The notes: generated by a model not told the origin, from the sequence alone. A DNA stretch of 64,000 nt from Zhongshania aliphaticivorans (GCF_902705875.1 NZ_CACSIK010000001.1:1752615-1816614), one strand, 5' to 3'. Counted from the stretch's first letter, positions 1 to 9,359 are shown. Translations and numbers: made by a program.

Positions 1-1
1 A

Positions 2-958
2 CTCGATGCGATGCCTGAATTGCCGTTTAAGGTGATGATGAATGTCGGCAACCCCGATCGCGCCTTTGATTTCCAAGGTTACCCCAATGCGGGTGTTGGT
101 TTAGCACGCTTAGAATTCATTATTAACCGAATGATAGGTGTTCACCCTAAAGCCTTGATGAATTATGACACCATTCCTCGTGATGTTCAGGCAGCGGTGA
201 AGCGTCGTATTGCAGGCTACGAGAGTCCCATCGACTTTTACGTAGAGAAGTTGGTAGAAGGTATTTCAACCATTGCTAGCGCGTTTTACCCAAAACGGGT
301 GATCGTTCGCATGTCAGATTTCAAATCTAATGAGTATGCGCATCTCATCGGCGGCAGTCTTTACGAGCCATCTGAAGAAAACCCCATGCTGGGCTTCCGC
401 GGTGCTTCGCGCTATATCTCTGATTCTTTTAGAGAGTGCTTCGAACTTGAATGTCGGGCACTTAAGAAAGTTCGCAATGACATGGATTTGACCAATGTCG
501 AAATTATGGTGCCCTTTGTCCGCACAGTGGGCGAAGCTAAGCAGGTGATTGAGCTGCTAGAAGCCAATGGTTTAAAACGCGGTGAAAATGGTTTACGTGT
601 TGTGATGATGTGTGAATTGCCCGCGAATGCCTTGCTCGCAGAGCAATTCCTGCAATATTTCGACGGTTTCTCAATTGGCTCCAACGATTTAACCCAGCTA
701 ACCCTTGGCCTGGATCGGGACTCTGGCCTTATTGCGCATTTGTTTGACGAACGTAACGATGCGGTTAAAGCGTTATTGAAAATGGCAATTGATGCCTGTA
801 AAAAGCATGATAAATATATTGGTATTTGCGGCCAAGGCCCGTCAGATCACCCAGACTTTGCCCAGTGGTTAATGGAGCAGGGGATAGACAGCGTATCCCT
901 CAACCCAGATTCGGTACTGGAAACATGGCTTTTCTTAGCTGAAAAACTCAAGCCCTAG
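2..958 (+). CDS. ppsA: Phosphoenolpyruvate synthase, C-terminal part (5' truncated by window)
   Basis: This is the C-terminal ~318 residues of PEP synthase (pyruvate, water dikinase), which makes PEP, AMP and phosphate from pyruvate and ATP at the entry to gluconeogenesis. The frame is open to the left edge, so the true start is outside the window and the Met at 11 is internal. What is visible is the PEP-utilising TIM-barrel domain. It includes the conserved segments [10 protein letters not shown] and [16 protein letters not shown], and the catalytic-cysteine loop [10 protein letters not shown] near the end. The protein ends ...[13 protein letters not shown], as PpsA proteins do. A hairpin terminator follows. 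Gluconeogenic capacity fits a cell that lives on fatty acids or alkanes. Family assignment is secure. Confidence 0.95.
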   Translation, partial: LDAMPELPFKVMMNVGNPDRAFDFQGYPNAGVGLARLEFIINRMIGVHPKALMNYDTIPRDVQAAVKRRIAGYESPIDFYVEKLVEGISTIASAFYPKRVIVRMSDFKSNEYAHLIGGSLYEPSEENPMLGFRGASRYISDSFRECFELECRALKKVRNDMDLTNVEIMVPFVRTVGEAKQVIELLEANGLKRGENGLRVVMMCELPANALLAEQFLQYFDGFSIGSNDLTQLTLGLDRDSGLIAHLFDERNDAVKALLKMAIDACKKHDKYIGICGQGPSDHPDFAQWLMEQGIDSVSLNPDSVLETWLFLAEKLKP

Positions 959-990
959 TATTGGGGAATAGCTTAACAATCAGACTAACA

Positions 991-1013
991 GGCCGCTTAT
1001 GCGGCCTTTTTTG
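991..1013 (+). terminator. Rho-independent terminator after ppsA
   Basis: A perfect 6-bp stem GGCCGC/GCGGCC with a TTAT loop is followed by six T's, 33 bp after the ppsA stop. On the minus strand the same hairpin lies just beyond the lpxD stop but has a poor T-tract, so it mainly serves ppsA. Confidence 0.85.
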
Positions 1014-1021
1014 TGGCTGTA

Positions 1022-2074
1022 TTATTTATCACTCGTTTCATTAGGCAATAACGATTTTAACTGCTTTTCGAGTTGGCGAATTTTGCTCGACATTTCATCA
1101 AGCTGTGTGTACCTAACTGAATTTCGCCGCCATTTTTTTACGTCCTGCATGGGCGGGGTAGAGGCAAAAACACCGGGCTCTGCATTGCCCTTGGTGACTA
1201 TTGTTCCACCATGGAAATGACTATTGTCGGCAATGGTAATGTGGCCATTAATGGCAACGGCTCCAGCAACTGTACAGCTGGCCCCGATTTTGGCACTTCC
1301 TGCAATCCCCACGCAGCCTGCAATGGCAGAACGCTTGCCAATACTGACGTTGTGAGCAATATGGACAAGATTATCGATGATAACATTGTCGTGGATGACG
1401 GTATCGCCAAGAGCGCCACGATCAATCGAGCAATTGGAACCAATTTCAACAGAATCGCCGATAAGCACTGTGCCGAGTTGATGAATTTTTTGCCAGCCGT
1501 CTTGCGTTGGCGCAAAGCCAAAGCCGTCAGAACCGACAACGGTGCCGCTGTGAATAACGCAATTTTTCCCGATACTTACGCCATGGTAAATCGTGACATT
1601 AGGATGGATAAGGGTGTTGTCACTAATACTCGCTCGGTCTCCAATAGAGACACCTGAATAGAGTTTTGCCCCTGCACCAATACGAGCCTTCGCACCAATC
1701 ACACAGTTAGGGCCAATGGCTGCACTTGGATCTATGTCAGCGCTGGCGGCAATGATGGCAGAAGGATGAATGCCAACTGGTAGCGTGGATAGCGTTTCAA
1801 AGAGGGCGGAAACCTTAGCGTAGGCAAGATAAGTGTTGGCAACAATCAGCTTATTGCCGCTGTATTTATCCGCAAAGTCGGAACAGAGAATAACGGCGCC
1901 AGTAGACGAGTCTGCAAGGTATTTTAAGTAGCTTTCTTGATTTACAAAAGAAAGATCAGATGCTGACGCGCTCTGTAAATCTGCGATACCAGTTATTTTG
2001 TGGTCGGGATGTCCTATTAGCTTTGCATCTAGAAAATCAGCCAGCTCCATTAAACTTCGTTGAGTCATACTCAT
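1022..2074 (-). CDS. lpxD: UDP-3-O-acylglucosamine N-acyltransferase (LpxD), solitary copy
   Basis: LpxD transfers a 3-hydroxyacyl chain from acyl-ACP to UDP-3-O-acyl-glucosamine in lipid A synthesis, in the cytoplasm. The 350-residue protein has the LpxD N-terminal domain (about 1-100, with the ADLQSASASDLSFV motif). A left-handed beta-helix of hexapeptide repeats (about 105-300) and a charged C-terminal helix follow. The catalytic histidine region reads LVHIAHN (His238/His241). The ATG at 2074 is preceded by GGAGA at good spacing. Oddly, it stands alone between ppsA and a TonB receptor rather than in the usual bamA-skp-lpxD-fabZ-lpxA-lpxB operon, so it may be a second lpxD or a relocated one. 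Family is clear; whether it is the only copy cannot be seen here. Confidence 0.93.
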   Translation of the reverse strand: MSMTQRSLMELADFLDAKLIGHPDHKITGIADLQSASASDLSFVNQESYLKYLADSSTGAVILCSDFADKYSGNKLIVANTYLAYAKVSALFETLSTLPVGIHPSAIIAASADIDPSAAIGPNCVIGAKARIGAGAKLYSGVSIGDRASISDNTLIHPNVTIYHGVSIGKNCVIHSGTVVGSDGFGFAPTQDGWQKIHQLGTVLIGDSVEIGSNCSIDRGALGDTVIHDNVIIDNLVHIAHNVSIGKRSAIAGCVGIAGSAKIGASCTVAGAVAINGHITIADNSHFHGGTIVTKGNAEPGVFASTPPMQDVKKWRRNSVRYTQLDEMSSKIRQLEKQLKSLLPNETSDK

Positions 2075-2518
2075 TGGGTTCTCTCCATTGCCACCCAGTT
2101 ACAGCACACACAATTATTACGAGGGGCACTTGGGGTCATGTTGTCAGTCATTTTAGCCGAGAATTATGTTCAGTTAAGCTCGTAACTAGAGGCATTTCAT
2201 GTACGGACGTTCTTGTTAACTATTCTACCGGTGTTTACATAAGGGTTTGATTTATTTTAGTAAAAAAGTTGGCACGAACACTGATTCAGTAGCATAAATT
2301 AGTGTTTTAGGTGGTTCTGCTGGGTATTTGATCAATATTTTCGTAAATAATAAGTAGAAAATTTTACGATAAAATCATAATCACAAGATTGTTAGCTATA
2401 TATGTCGGCATAGCATGTAATAACGGCATGAGTACTATCAGATTTGTACAAGCACATGTGAGTAGTAAAACAGGAAACATGGTATGCAGGACAAAGCGTT
2501 CAGGAGGGGGAGGTACTT
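2075..2518. other. Intergenic region between lpxD and the TonB-dependent receptor
   Basis: About 440 bp of AT-rich sequence. It must carry the lpxD promoter, reading left on the minus strand. I see no convincing gene, RNA or repeat in it; an open frame at 2389-2760 runs into the antisense of the receptor and has no recognisable protein features. Confidence 0.5.
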
Positions 2519-2558
2519 ATAAAAAGGCCGATTTTGAGCGTCCAAACTCAAAACCGGC
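2519..2558 (-). terminator. Rho-independent terminator after the TonB-dependent receptor
   Basis: Read on the minus strand, a 12-bp stem (GCCGGTTTTGAG paired with CTCAAAATCGGC, one G-U pair) with an 8-nt loop is followed by TTTTT. It lies about 20 bp beyond the receptor stop codon. Confidence 0.88.
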
Positions 2559-2577
2559 AAGCGAGACTAGATGGGGA

Positions 2578-5127
2578 TTACCAGCGATAAGAAGCTTGCA
2601 AAGCAACTGTTCTTGGCGGATTGGTGAAACCGTGGTGAGTAGTGGTACCTGCAATAACATTTTTTGCTACTGGCGTATCAATAGCGTAGAGCAAAATAAG
2701 TTCGTCAGTGAGGTTTTTACCAACCAGAGCAACTTCCCATTCACCGTCGTTGGCAGATAGGGAAATTCGACCGTTGTATTGAATAAACGCGTCTTGTTTT
2801 ACGCGATCATCAAGGTTTGGTGATGGGTGATATTCGTCACTGAAAATAGCATCCAAATTGGCGCGAAGAATGAGACTATCACCAATGTCGGTCTCGTAAC
2901 CAAGTAAGATATTGCCAGAATAATCAGCGGCATACTGGTTGGTTTTACCTGTGTAATCACAGTTTATGCCATTGGCGTTATCAGGCACCTGGTCTTGAAT
3001 ACAGGTACCAAATTCATGTTCTAGGAACTCAAAGTCCAAAAACGCGAGGCCAGCACCAAGAATAAGGTGTTCACTTAACGCGATACGGCCATCAAACTCC
3101 ATACCTTGGGTAACTGCGCCAGCAGCGTTACCAACGTTGAAACCTAATGTGCCATCATAAACACTGACTTGCAGGTTATCGAATTCGGTGTAGAACAATG
3201 CAGAGTTTAGTTCGGCGACGCCATCAAATAACGACGTTTTCAAACCAAGTTCATAAGACGTAGCGCGCTCTTCTTCAAACTCAAAACTACCAATTAATAC
3301 ACGTGTATTTGGAATCGTAGCATTGGGGTTGCTTGCAGTCGGTTCATCACTTGGTGACGAATTAGAGCGAGCATCATAACCGCCTGACTTAAAGCCTCTG
3401 CGTGCAGAGAAATAAGCCATCGCCACATCATTAATATCCCACTGCAAATTAAGCAGAGGAGAGAATTGTGACTCAGTCCGTTTACCTGCAAGGTCGTGAC
3501 GTTCTGCGGCAAAGGTGACGGCGGCTGCGGTGTCGGTTTCGCCGATGGGAATGACACTACCATCTGGCAGCGTAAATTCTAGTTTACGGCTACCACTTTT
3601 CTTTTCGTAGGTGTAGCGACCACCCAACGTGAGTCGCAAGGAATCACTCATTATCCATGTACCCTGCATGAAAGTGGACGCGATAATAGAGTCACTTTTA
3701 AAGTCTCGAGGTGAACGAAGGTCTATCAAAGAGTTACCCGCATCACCAATACCCAGTACTTCAAAAGCAGAGCTACCGTTAGCAAGTGGATCGATGTCAC
3801 CACGGCCACCACCCTCCAATAAATCCGCGGCGTTGATGAGTTGCGGAATCAGTGTTGACGGCAAAACAATAGAGTCGAAGAAATAGAGGTCGTTATATTG
3901 GAAGTAAGCTCCGGCAATAATGTCAAAGTTTTCACCTGGGGCAGACACCCAGCGGAACTCTTGGCTGAATTGTTCGTACTCTTCTTGCATAACAACTTGG
4001 AAAAGCGGTGCACCGGTGAAATCACAATCACACTCTTCATCATACTGATAAGCCATGTAACCAGTAATTGACGTTAAGGTATTTCCATCAGAATACCAGT
4101 TCATATTTAAAGTGATGTTTTGAGTGTCGTTATTACTAAAGTCACCATTTGAGTGACGTTTGCGATCTGCAGTAGTATCTAATACTGAATCATCTGCCTG
4201 CATGTTCAGGATCGAGCCGTTTTCCTGTAGCTGTAATAGATCACTGAGGCCAAGAGGGAGGGAGCCAAGGATATTACCAGCCCCACCTAGATCAGGAAAT
4301 ACGGTGTCATTTAAGATCTCACCATAAGTACGGCCCGTAAATAAGAAAATATCTGAATCAGAGGCATAGTCACTAATGATTTCTGACTGACGACCAACAA
4401 CATCAAAGCTGCCAACTTCAAGTTTAAGCATGGCGTCAAAATCGCCACCGGCGTCCCAACCAAATTTTAAGCGGTAGGTGGCTTCATTCCGCTCGGCTTC
4501 ATCGCGGTCCAATACTTGGTTTTCTACAAAGCCATCGGTATGACGCTGGCGCATGGCAAAGCGTGCATTAATATTGTCGCTAAGAGCACCAGATACAACA
4601 AAATCTAGAACCTGTTCATTAAGCTCTGGCTCGTAAGTACCCTGTACAAATAGCTCAGTTTCTTCAGTTGGGGATGCGGTACTAATATTAATCGCGCCAG
4701 CAATACTATTTTTACCCAACAGAATGTTTTGTGGTCCACGTAAAACCTCTACCCGCGCTAAATCGAGAAAAGGGGCGCGAGCAAGCTGAGCACGACCGTA
4801 ATAAATACCGTCTACATACATACCAACAGACTGCTCAAAGCCTTGGTTTTCCCCGGAGCCAATCCCCCGAATATAGATATCGGTACCGATACTAGATTCA
4901 GTCATGGTGAAATTGGGTACATAAGCTTGCAAGTCTTCAATTTTAGACAGGCCCGCTTCCATCATTTTGGAACCACTGATGGCACTAACTGACACGGGAA
5001 CATCTTGAAGGCTTTGTTCACGTATTTGCGCGGTGACGATAACCTCTTCCAGTTGCGCAGCTGAGAGAAGTGGACTTTGCAATGCGCAAACGGAGATAGC
5101 GCTGAGTATTGATGATTTTTTTATCAT
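2578..5127 (-). CDS. TonB-dependent outer-membrane receptor linked to alkane hydroxylase
   Basis: An 849-residue TonB-dependent receptor that would import a substrate through the outer membrane using TonB/ExbBD energy. Residues 1-23 form a signal peptide (cleavage near LLSAAQ), followed by a TonB-box-like EEVIVTA. The plug domain (about 35-160) has VEVLRGPQNILLGKNSIAGAINI, and a long 22-strand-type barrel ends in ...QASYRW with the usual terminal aromatic residue. GGAGGA precedes the ATG at 5127. It lies 74 bp downstream of alkB on the same strand and is followed by a strong terminator, so the two are probably co-transcribed. The position suggests uptake of a hydrocarbon, lipid or sterol-like compound rather than iron, but the substrate cannot be read from the sequence. 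Confidence 0.9.
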   Translation of the reverse strand: MIKKSSILSAISVCALQSPLLSAAQLEEVIVTAQIREQSLQDVPVSVSAISGSKMMEAGLSKIEDLQAYVPNFTMTESSIGTDIYIRGIGSGENQGFEQSVGMYVDGIYYGRAQLARAPFLDLARVEVLRGPQNILLGKNSIAGAINISTASPTEETELFVQGTYEPELNEQVLDFVVSGALSDNINARFAMRQRHTDGFVENQVLDRDEAERNEATYRLKFGWDAGGDFDAMLKLEVGSFDVVGRQSEIISDYASDSDIFLFTGRTYGEILNDTVFPDLGGAGNILGSLPLGLSDLLQLQENGSILNMQADDSVLDTTADRKRHSNGDFSNNDTQNITLNMNWYSDGNTLTSITGYMAYQYDEECDCDFTGAPLFQVVMQEEYEQFSQEFRWVSAPGENFDIIAGAYFQYNDLYFFDSIVLPSTLIPQLINAADLLEGGGRGDIDPLANGSSAFEVLGIGDAGNSLIDLRSPRDFKSDSIIASTFMQGTWIMSDSLRLTLGGRYTYEKKSGSRKLEFTLPDGSVIPIGETDTAAAVTFAAERHDLAGKRTESQFSPLLNLQWDINDVAMAYFSARRGFKSGGYDARSNSSPSDEPTASNPNATIPNTRVLIGSFEFEEERATSYELGLKTSLFDGVAELNSALFYTEFDNLQVSVYDGTLGFNVGNAAGAVTQGMEFDGRIALSEHLILGAGLAFLDFEFLEHEFGTCIQDQVPDNANGINCDYTGKTNQYAADYSGNILLGYETDIGDSLILRANLDAIFSDEYHPSPNLDDRVKQDAFIQYNGRISLSANDGEWEVALVGKNLTDELILLYAIDTPVAKNVIAGTTTHHGFTNPPRTVALQASYRW

Positions 5128-5201
5128 GTATCCTCCAATGCAAGCGCCATTTAATGACGCTGCTGGTTTAGTTTTTTATCTTGTTGATGGTTTTGATCGC
5201 G

Positions 5202-6368
5202 TTAAGCGCCGACACCTTGTTTAAATGTATTGAAATACATTCTTAATTTTTCTGTTTTACTCGGGTGTACATTGGCTTTATTAAAATCACCACGATGATG
5301 TGCAACAACCCGTGGATTCATGACTTTGAACCAAAGTGGTGGGAAGTAAGCAAGCATCATCATGGAGGCGTATCCCGACGGCAACTGTGGGCTGTCTTCA
5401 AAATGACGTAATGCTTGGAAGGCGCGAGTAGGGTGCGCGTGGTGGTCTGAATGCCGTTGAAGTTGATAAAGTACGAGGTTGGTTACAATGTGATTGCTGT
5501 TCCAAGAATGCTTGGGTAAGCAACGCTCATAGCGGCCTTGTTCATCTTTTTGGCGTAGCAAACCGTAGTGTTCAACATAGTTGATCACTTCTAATAGTGA
5601 AGCACCTAATAATGCTTGCACAACAAGGAAAGCAAGAGCCGGCCAACCAAAGGCTATGGTGCAAGCGCCAAATAAGACGAAGGTCATAGCCCAGGCTTGT
5701 AATACATCGTTGCGCCAAGTCCAAAAGCCGAAACCTTTGCGATCTAGTCGCTGCTGTTCGATTTCACATGCTGAGCGCAGGCTACCTATTACGGTACGAG
5801 GTAAGAAACGCCAAAAGCTTTCACCCATCTTTGAGCTGGCTGGATCTTCAGGGGTAGCCACACGGCGATGATGCCCAAAATTATGCTCAACATAAAAATG
5901 TCCATAGGCAACAGGCGCTAGCGTTACTTTGGCTAGAAACTGGCTTAAAGCATCACGCTTATGTCCTAGCTCATGACCAGTATTGATGCCTATGCCGTTA
6001 ACGTAAGCACAGCTAAACAATCCACCAATAATTCCAAGCGCGCTTAATTCGGTACACACAAACCATACGGTGATCAGCGTGCCGGCATACTGTAATGGAA
6101 TATAAGCATAGACGATATATTTGTAATATTTGTCTGCTTCTAACTGAGGAACCGCTGATTCAGGAGGATTTGACCTATCAGTTCCGACGATGAAATCCAA
6201 AAAGGGAATGATAAAATAAACAATGACGGGTGCCATCCACCAACCCCATATTTGGCCAGTCTGGAGATAGATGAACGCGCCTATTATTGGAAATAGAGGT
6301 ACCAATAGGCCCAAGGTCCAAAGGTAACGTTTGGGATCATGCCATTGAGTTTCACTGGTTGTATTCAT
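5202..6368 (-). CDS. alkB: Alkane 1-monooxygenase (AlkB-type, membrane di-iron)
   Basis: AlkB hydroxylates the terminal carbon of n-alkanes in the inner membrane, using O2 and electrons from rubredoxin. The 388-residue protein has several hydrophobic segments. It carries the full set of histidine boxes: HELGH (132-136), EHNFGHH (161-167), NYVEHYG (263-269) and QRHSDHH (304-310). Long stretches match the Pseudomonas putida AlkB as I remember it (HSWNSNHIV, HAHPTR). The residue aligned with Trp55 of that enzyme, which limits chain length, is Val50 here. AAAGG lies upstream of the ATG. It heads a unit with the downstream TonB receptor and faces a divergent TetR gene. No rubredoxin or rubredoxin reductase lies nearby. 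Confidence 0.95.
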   Translation of the reverse strand: MNTTSETQWHDPKRYLWTLGLLVPLFPIIGAFIYLQTGQIWGWWMAPVIVYFIIPFLDFIVGTDRSNPPESAVPQLEADKYYKYIVYAYIPLQYAGTLITVWFVCTELSALGIIGGLFSCAYVNGIGINTGHELGHKRDALSQFLAKVTLAPVAYGHFYVEHNFGHHRRVATPEDPASSKMGESFWRFLPRTVIGSLRSACEIEQQRLDRKGFGFWTWRNDVLQAWAMTFVLFGACTIAFGWPALAFLVVQALLGASLLEVINYVEHYGLLRQKDEQGRYERCLPKHSWNSNHIVTNLVLYQLQRHSDHHAHPTRAFQALRHFEDSPQLPSGYASMMMLAYFPPLWFKVMNPRVVAHHRGDFNKANVHPSKTEKLRMYFNTFKQGVGA

Positions 6369-6423
6369 TACTGGTTAACCTTTATTATGTTTACAAGTGT
6401 TAATTAAGCTGTAATTTAAATCA

Positions 6424-6445
6424 TAACTTAACATCCGTCAAGTTA
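6424..6445. promoter_or_regulatory. Candidate TetR operator between alkB and tetR
   Basis: A 22-bp imperfect palindrome, TAACTTAAC-ATCC-GTCAAGTTA, has 9-bp arms with one mismatch. It lies in the 199-bp divergent intergenic region, 56 bp from the alkB start. Position and symmetry suit a TetR-family operator; the assignment is inferred. Confidence 0.5.
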
Positions 6446-6567
6446 CGGGATTGCGTATTTCTGTGAACCGGCGCAGGTTATTGCTTAGATTTATTGCACT
6501 AACTCAAGAAAAATATGATGTGTGACATAGCTAGCGGAATAGCTCAGCTTCATAAAAAGAGGAAAGT

Positions 6568-7170
6568 ATGAGTAGTACAAAACCAAAACAAAGCCGAAAA
6601 GGAAACAGAGAAAAACTTATGAACGCGGCTTTGGATTTATTGGCAGAAGATCAAAGTGGTCTATCTGGTATCAGCTTACGTCGTATCACAAAGGCGTGTT
6701 CATTAAGTCCCCCTGCGTTTTATAGTCATTTCACATCAATGGAAGAGCTAGGTTTAGCGCTGGTAAGCGAAGCCGGTGGGGCTTTACTTGGTATATTGAA
6801 AGATGTCGGCAAAGTAGAAACTGAAGCGGCGGTGATTAACACGTCCGTTGAGGCTGTGTTTAGCTATATAAAAGGCAATGAATCATTATTTATTTTGATC
6901 GCCCGTGAGCGTGCCGGAAGCTCGGCGTTAATTCGAGCAGCGATTCGCAGCGAGGTAAGGCAGATTGTTGAGCAGATGGCACTGGACTTTGAAGGACGTG
7001 GAATGTTTGGTCGCTTTAGTTTGCCTGAAAAAGAGGCGGCTATAGCGGCTGTGGTTTCTTTGGGTTTAGCCCTAATTCCTGATTTTTTGGATGTTTCTAA
7101 TACATCTAAGGTGGATGGTGATGCCTTGCTGTCACAATTCGAGTATCAGGTTCAGATCATTTTATCTTAG
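6568..7170 (+). CDS. TetR-family transcriptional regulator, FabR-like
   Basis: A 200-residue TetR-type repressor. The N-terminal helix-turn-helix (about 15-60) contains ISLRRITKACSLSPPAFYSHFTSMEEL, close in style to the FabR/DesT group that senses acyl-CoA or fatty acids. The C-terminal half would bind ligand and dimerise. The ATG at 6568 follows AGAGGA at good spacing. It is transcribed away from alkB with a 22-bp palindrome between them, so it most likely controls alkB, the receptor gene and itself. The ligand is unknown; an acyl chain or alkane oxidation product is a reasonable guess. Confidence 0.85.
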   Translation: MSSTKPKQSRKGNREKLMNAALDLLAEDQSGLSGISLRRITKACSLSPPAFYSHFTSMEELGLALVSEAGGALLGILKDVGKVETEAAVINTSVEAVFSYIKGNESLFILIARERAGSSALIRAAIRSEVRQIVEQMALDFEGRGMFGRFSLPEKEAAIAAVVSLGLALIPDFLDVSNTSKVDGDALLSQFEYQVQIILS

Positions 7171-7307
7171 CCTCAGACTTAGAGTTGAGGCTCAATCTAT
7201 GGCCATGGGTATTAATTAATAAATTAAACGTAGCGGTAAATCCATTCTTAATGCATACCTATTCCATGTTCTTCCCCCATAGCTGGGCTATCACGTTGAC
7301 TAGTTTT

Positions 7308-7339
7308 GACTAAGAGTAATCTACTCTCTTAGTCATTTT
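7308..7339 (+). terminator. Possible terminator after the TetR gene
   Basis: An 11-bp inverted repeat (GACTAAGAGTA / TACTCTCTTAGTC, with a 2-nt bulge) is followed by ATTTT. It also abuts the end of the convergent lipoprotein gene. The T-tract is short, so the terminator call is moderate. Confidence 0.5.
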
Positions 7340-9359
7340 ACTGAGGGCCAGATTGTTCCTCTATATCTGTCCATAGGGCTGACCAAATATAATCGCCTGA
7401 CAGAAAATAGACCGCGTCTTCATGGATAACCGAGCGATGTTGACCGCCATGCCAATATTGATTGGGGGCTGGGCTAGCAATAATGTTACCGATGACATCA
7501 AGGCTGGCGGCTGCGGCATTTGACTTGCCGTTAACTTCCAGTAAATACAGCTTGTCCTCGCTGATATAGTTATTTTCATCATCCTGATAGGAAGACTGTA
7601 CAGGCACGGTTAGTCGATCACTGCCATCGTCGTATTGCAGATACGTAAAAGCATGCCGATCATATTGGGCTTCTGAATAATTCCAGCCGCCTTCCTTACC
7701 AAGTAGCAGCGATGTGAGCTCTGTGGGGTTATTAATATCGCTGACATTAAATAGGCTAAGTTTAATTAAGCCTTGGTTTTGCGCAGACTGGCCTAAGCCT
7801 AATAGCAAGTTATCATTAACCGGATGCAAAAAGTCGGAAAAGCCCGGTATTTCAAGCTCTCCTGCGATGTAGGGGTCGCTTGGGTCGCTGAGGTCAAGCA
7901 CATAAAGCGGGTCAATCTGTTCAAAACTAACGATGTATAAGCGGTCATCTAAAAATCGAACGCCATAAAGTGATTCATTGGGTTTACCAATTTCCGTAGT
8001 TCTTCTGTTATTCGGTAGCACCGCGACTTGATCTAACCTAAGGTCATCATCAGCCTCTTGCAATATCGACAGTTGATGGTCGAGTCGATCTTCATTGTCA
8101 CCGGTATAAATGGTAGTCACTACCCGCAGCAAGTCGTCTTTTTCTGACATTCTGAAATCAACTTGTCCACGGCTCCACAGGTAACCATCAACATCAGCAG
8201 AGCCTCGATAACTAGGGCGGCCATCGCCAAGTGCAAATTTGTGTATGCGAGTTTGTTCTTGGTTATTAAAATGTCGAAATTGACTTATATAAAGGGCGTT
8301 TGATGACATATACACACCCTCTGTGGCTTCATTGAAGCAGGTGGTCTGCGCGTTATTGGGGGCATCTAATAGAATCGCGGTGATACTGGTGATAACGGGG
8401 TAGGCGTACTCGTTGCTCGTGTCATTTCTAGTGAGCAAGCAGTCCTCGGCATTGAATAGGGGGCTGGTTTCGTTATTGATGGTGATATTTGGAATAATAG
8501 TTTCAGCATCTATATTGGAAAGGGTGTTTTTGTTGGCCTCAACTTCTTGGTTATTTGCTGGGTAATAATAAATATTGTCCCAGTAAGGGGTGTGACGACT
8601 GATGAGGTAAAGCGTGTTGTCGATACGGCGACTATCGACAAAACCGCCACTTATTTTAATATCTTGAGTTACTTCTATATCGTCAATAGAGCTAGTGTCG
8701 TAAACCTTAATTGAAATAGATTGCTGTCCCCAAGGTGCGATTTGCTGCCAAACATCACCGTAACCCCCATAGTATTGGCTTGTAGCTATGCTAATTAAGC
8801 GCTCATCTTGTATATACAACCCTTGAACGTATTCACCCTCTTCCAAAGGTATGGTAGTAATTTCTTGAGCTGTAGCATCAGTGATATTGGTGCTTAATAT
8901 GCGGATGCCATTAATTGATTCATTCTTTTGAGGAGCGGCTAAGTCTGCGCTAGCAAATTCAGTGGATGCCTGATTAATAAAACAACATGTTTGCTGGATG
9001 GTTGGTGCTATGTAGAGATAATCTCCGTCGTATTTTAGGACGTCAAACTCATCTACGTTACTGTCTAAAGTGTAAGTGCTTGAATAAGCTGACCCGATTC
9101 CACCACCTGACGCAGCACTTTCTGGCGTTTGTGAGTCCACATTTTGATCGCTGCGATTAGTTTGCGTGTAAGCTGCTTTAAAGCGGGTGATGAACTCTTC
9201 TTCGCTACTTACTGCACGCAATAAGCTATCTGATTGCGCGTCTTGTTTTGGATTGCCGTTAGAAGACCCACCGCCACAAGAAATGAGAAAGCCGGAAAGC
9301 AAGGTTATATACAGCACAGATCCCGTGTTTGTTCGATTAAATTGTATTGCTTGATCCAT
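7338..9359 (-). CDS. Secreted beta-propeller lipoprotein
   Basis: A 673-residue predicted lipoprotein resembling the bacterial beta-propeller-domain family (Pfam Beta_propel type). I start it at the ATG at 9359, preceded by GGAA; an upstream in-frame TTG would add 13 residues before the signal sequence. A lipobox (LISC, Cys28) is followed by GGGSSNG, as in exported lipoproteins. The rest is rich in repeating beta segments such as LYVLDLSDPSDPYIAGELEIPG, typical of propeller blades, plus several Cys (for example QTCCF). It is flanked by the tetR terminator and a divergent Rieske gene. Substrate or partner is unknown; such proteins may bind ligands or scaffold the envelope. Confidence 0.75.
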   Translation of the reverse strand: MDQAIQFNRTNTGSVLYITLLSGFLISCGGGSSNGNPKQDAQSDSLLRAVSSEEEFITRFKAAYTQTNRSDQNVDSQTPESAASGGGIGSAYSSTYTLDSNVDEFDVLKYDGDYLYIAPTIQQTCCFINQASTEFASADLAAPQKNESINGIRILSTNITDATAQEITTIPLEEGEYVQGLYIQDERLISIATSQYYGGYGDVWQQIAPWGQQSISIKVYDTSSIDDIEVTQDIKISGGFVDSRRIDNTLYLISRHTPYWDNIYYYPANNQEVEANKNTLSNIDAETIIPNITINNETSPLFNAEDCLLTRNDTSNEYAYPVITSITAILLDAPNNAQTTCFNEATEGVYMSSNALYISQFRHFNNQEQTRIHKFALGDGRPSYRGSADVDGYLWSRGQVDFRMSEKDDLLRVVTTIYTGDNEDRLDHQLSILQEADDDLRLDQVAVLPNNRRTTEIGKPNESLYGVRFLDDRLYIVSFEQIDPLYVLDLSDPSDPYIAGELEIPGFSDFLHPVNDNLLLGLGQSAQNQGLIKLSLFNVSDINNPTELTSLLLGKEGGWNYSEAQYDRHAFTYLQYDDGSDRLTVPVQSSYQDDENNYISEDKLYLLEVNGKSNAAAASLDVIGNIIASPAPNQYWHGGQHRSVIHEDAVYFLSGDYIWSALWTDIEEQSGPQ

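Noticed and set aside
2389..2760. Open frame on the plus strand at the end of the receptor gene
   Set aside because: It is largely antisense to the TonB receptor and its terminator; no protein features.
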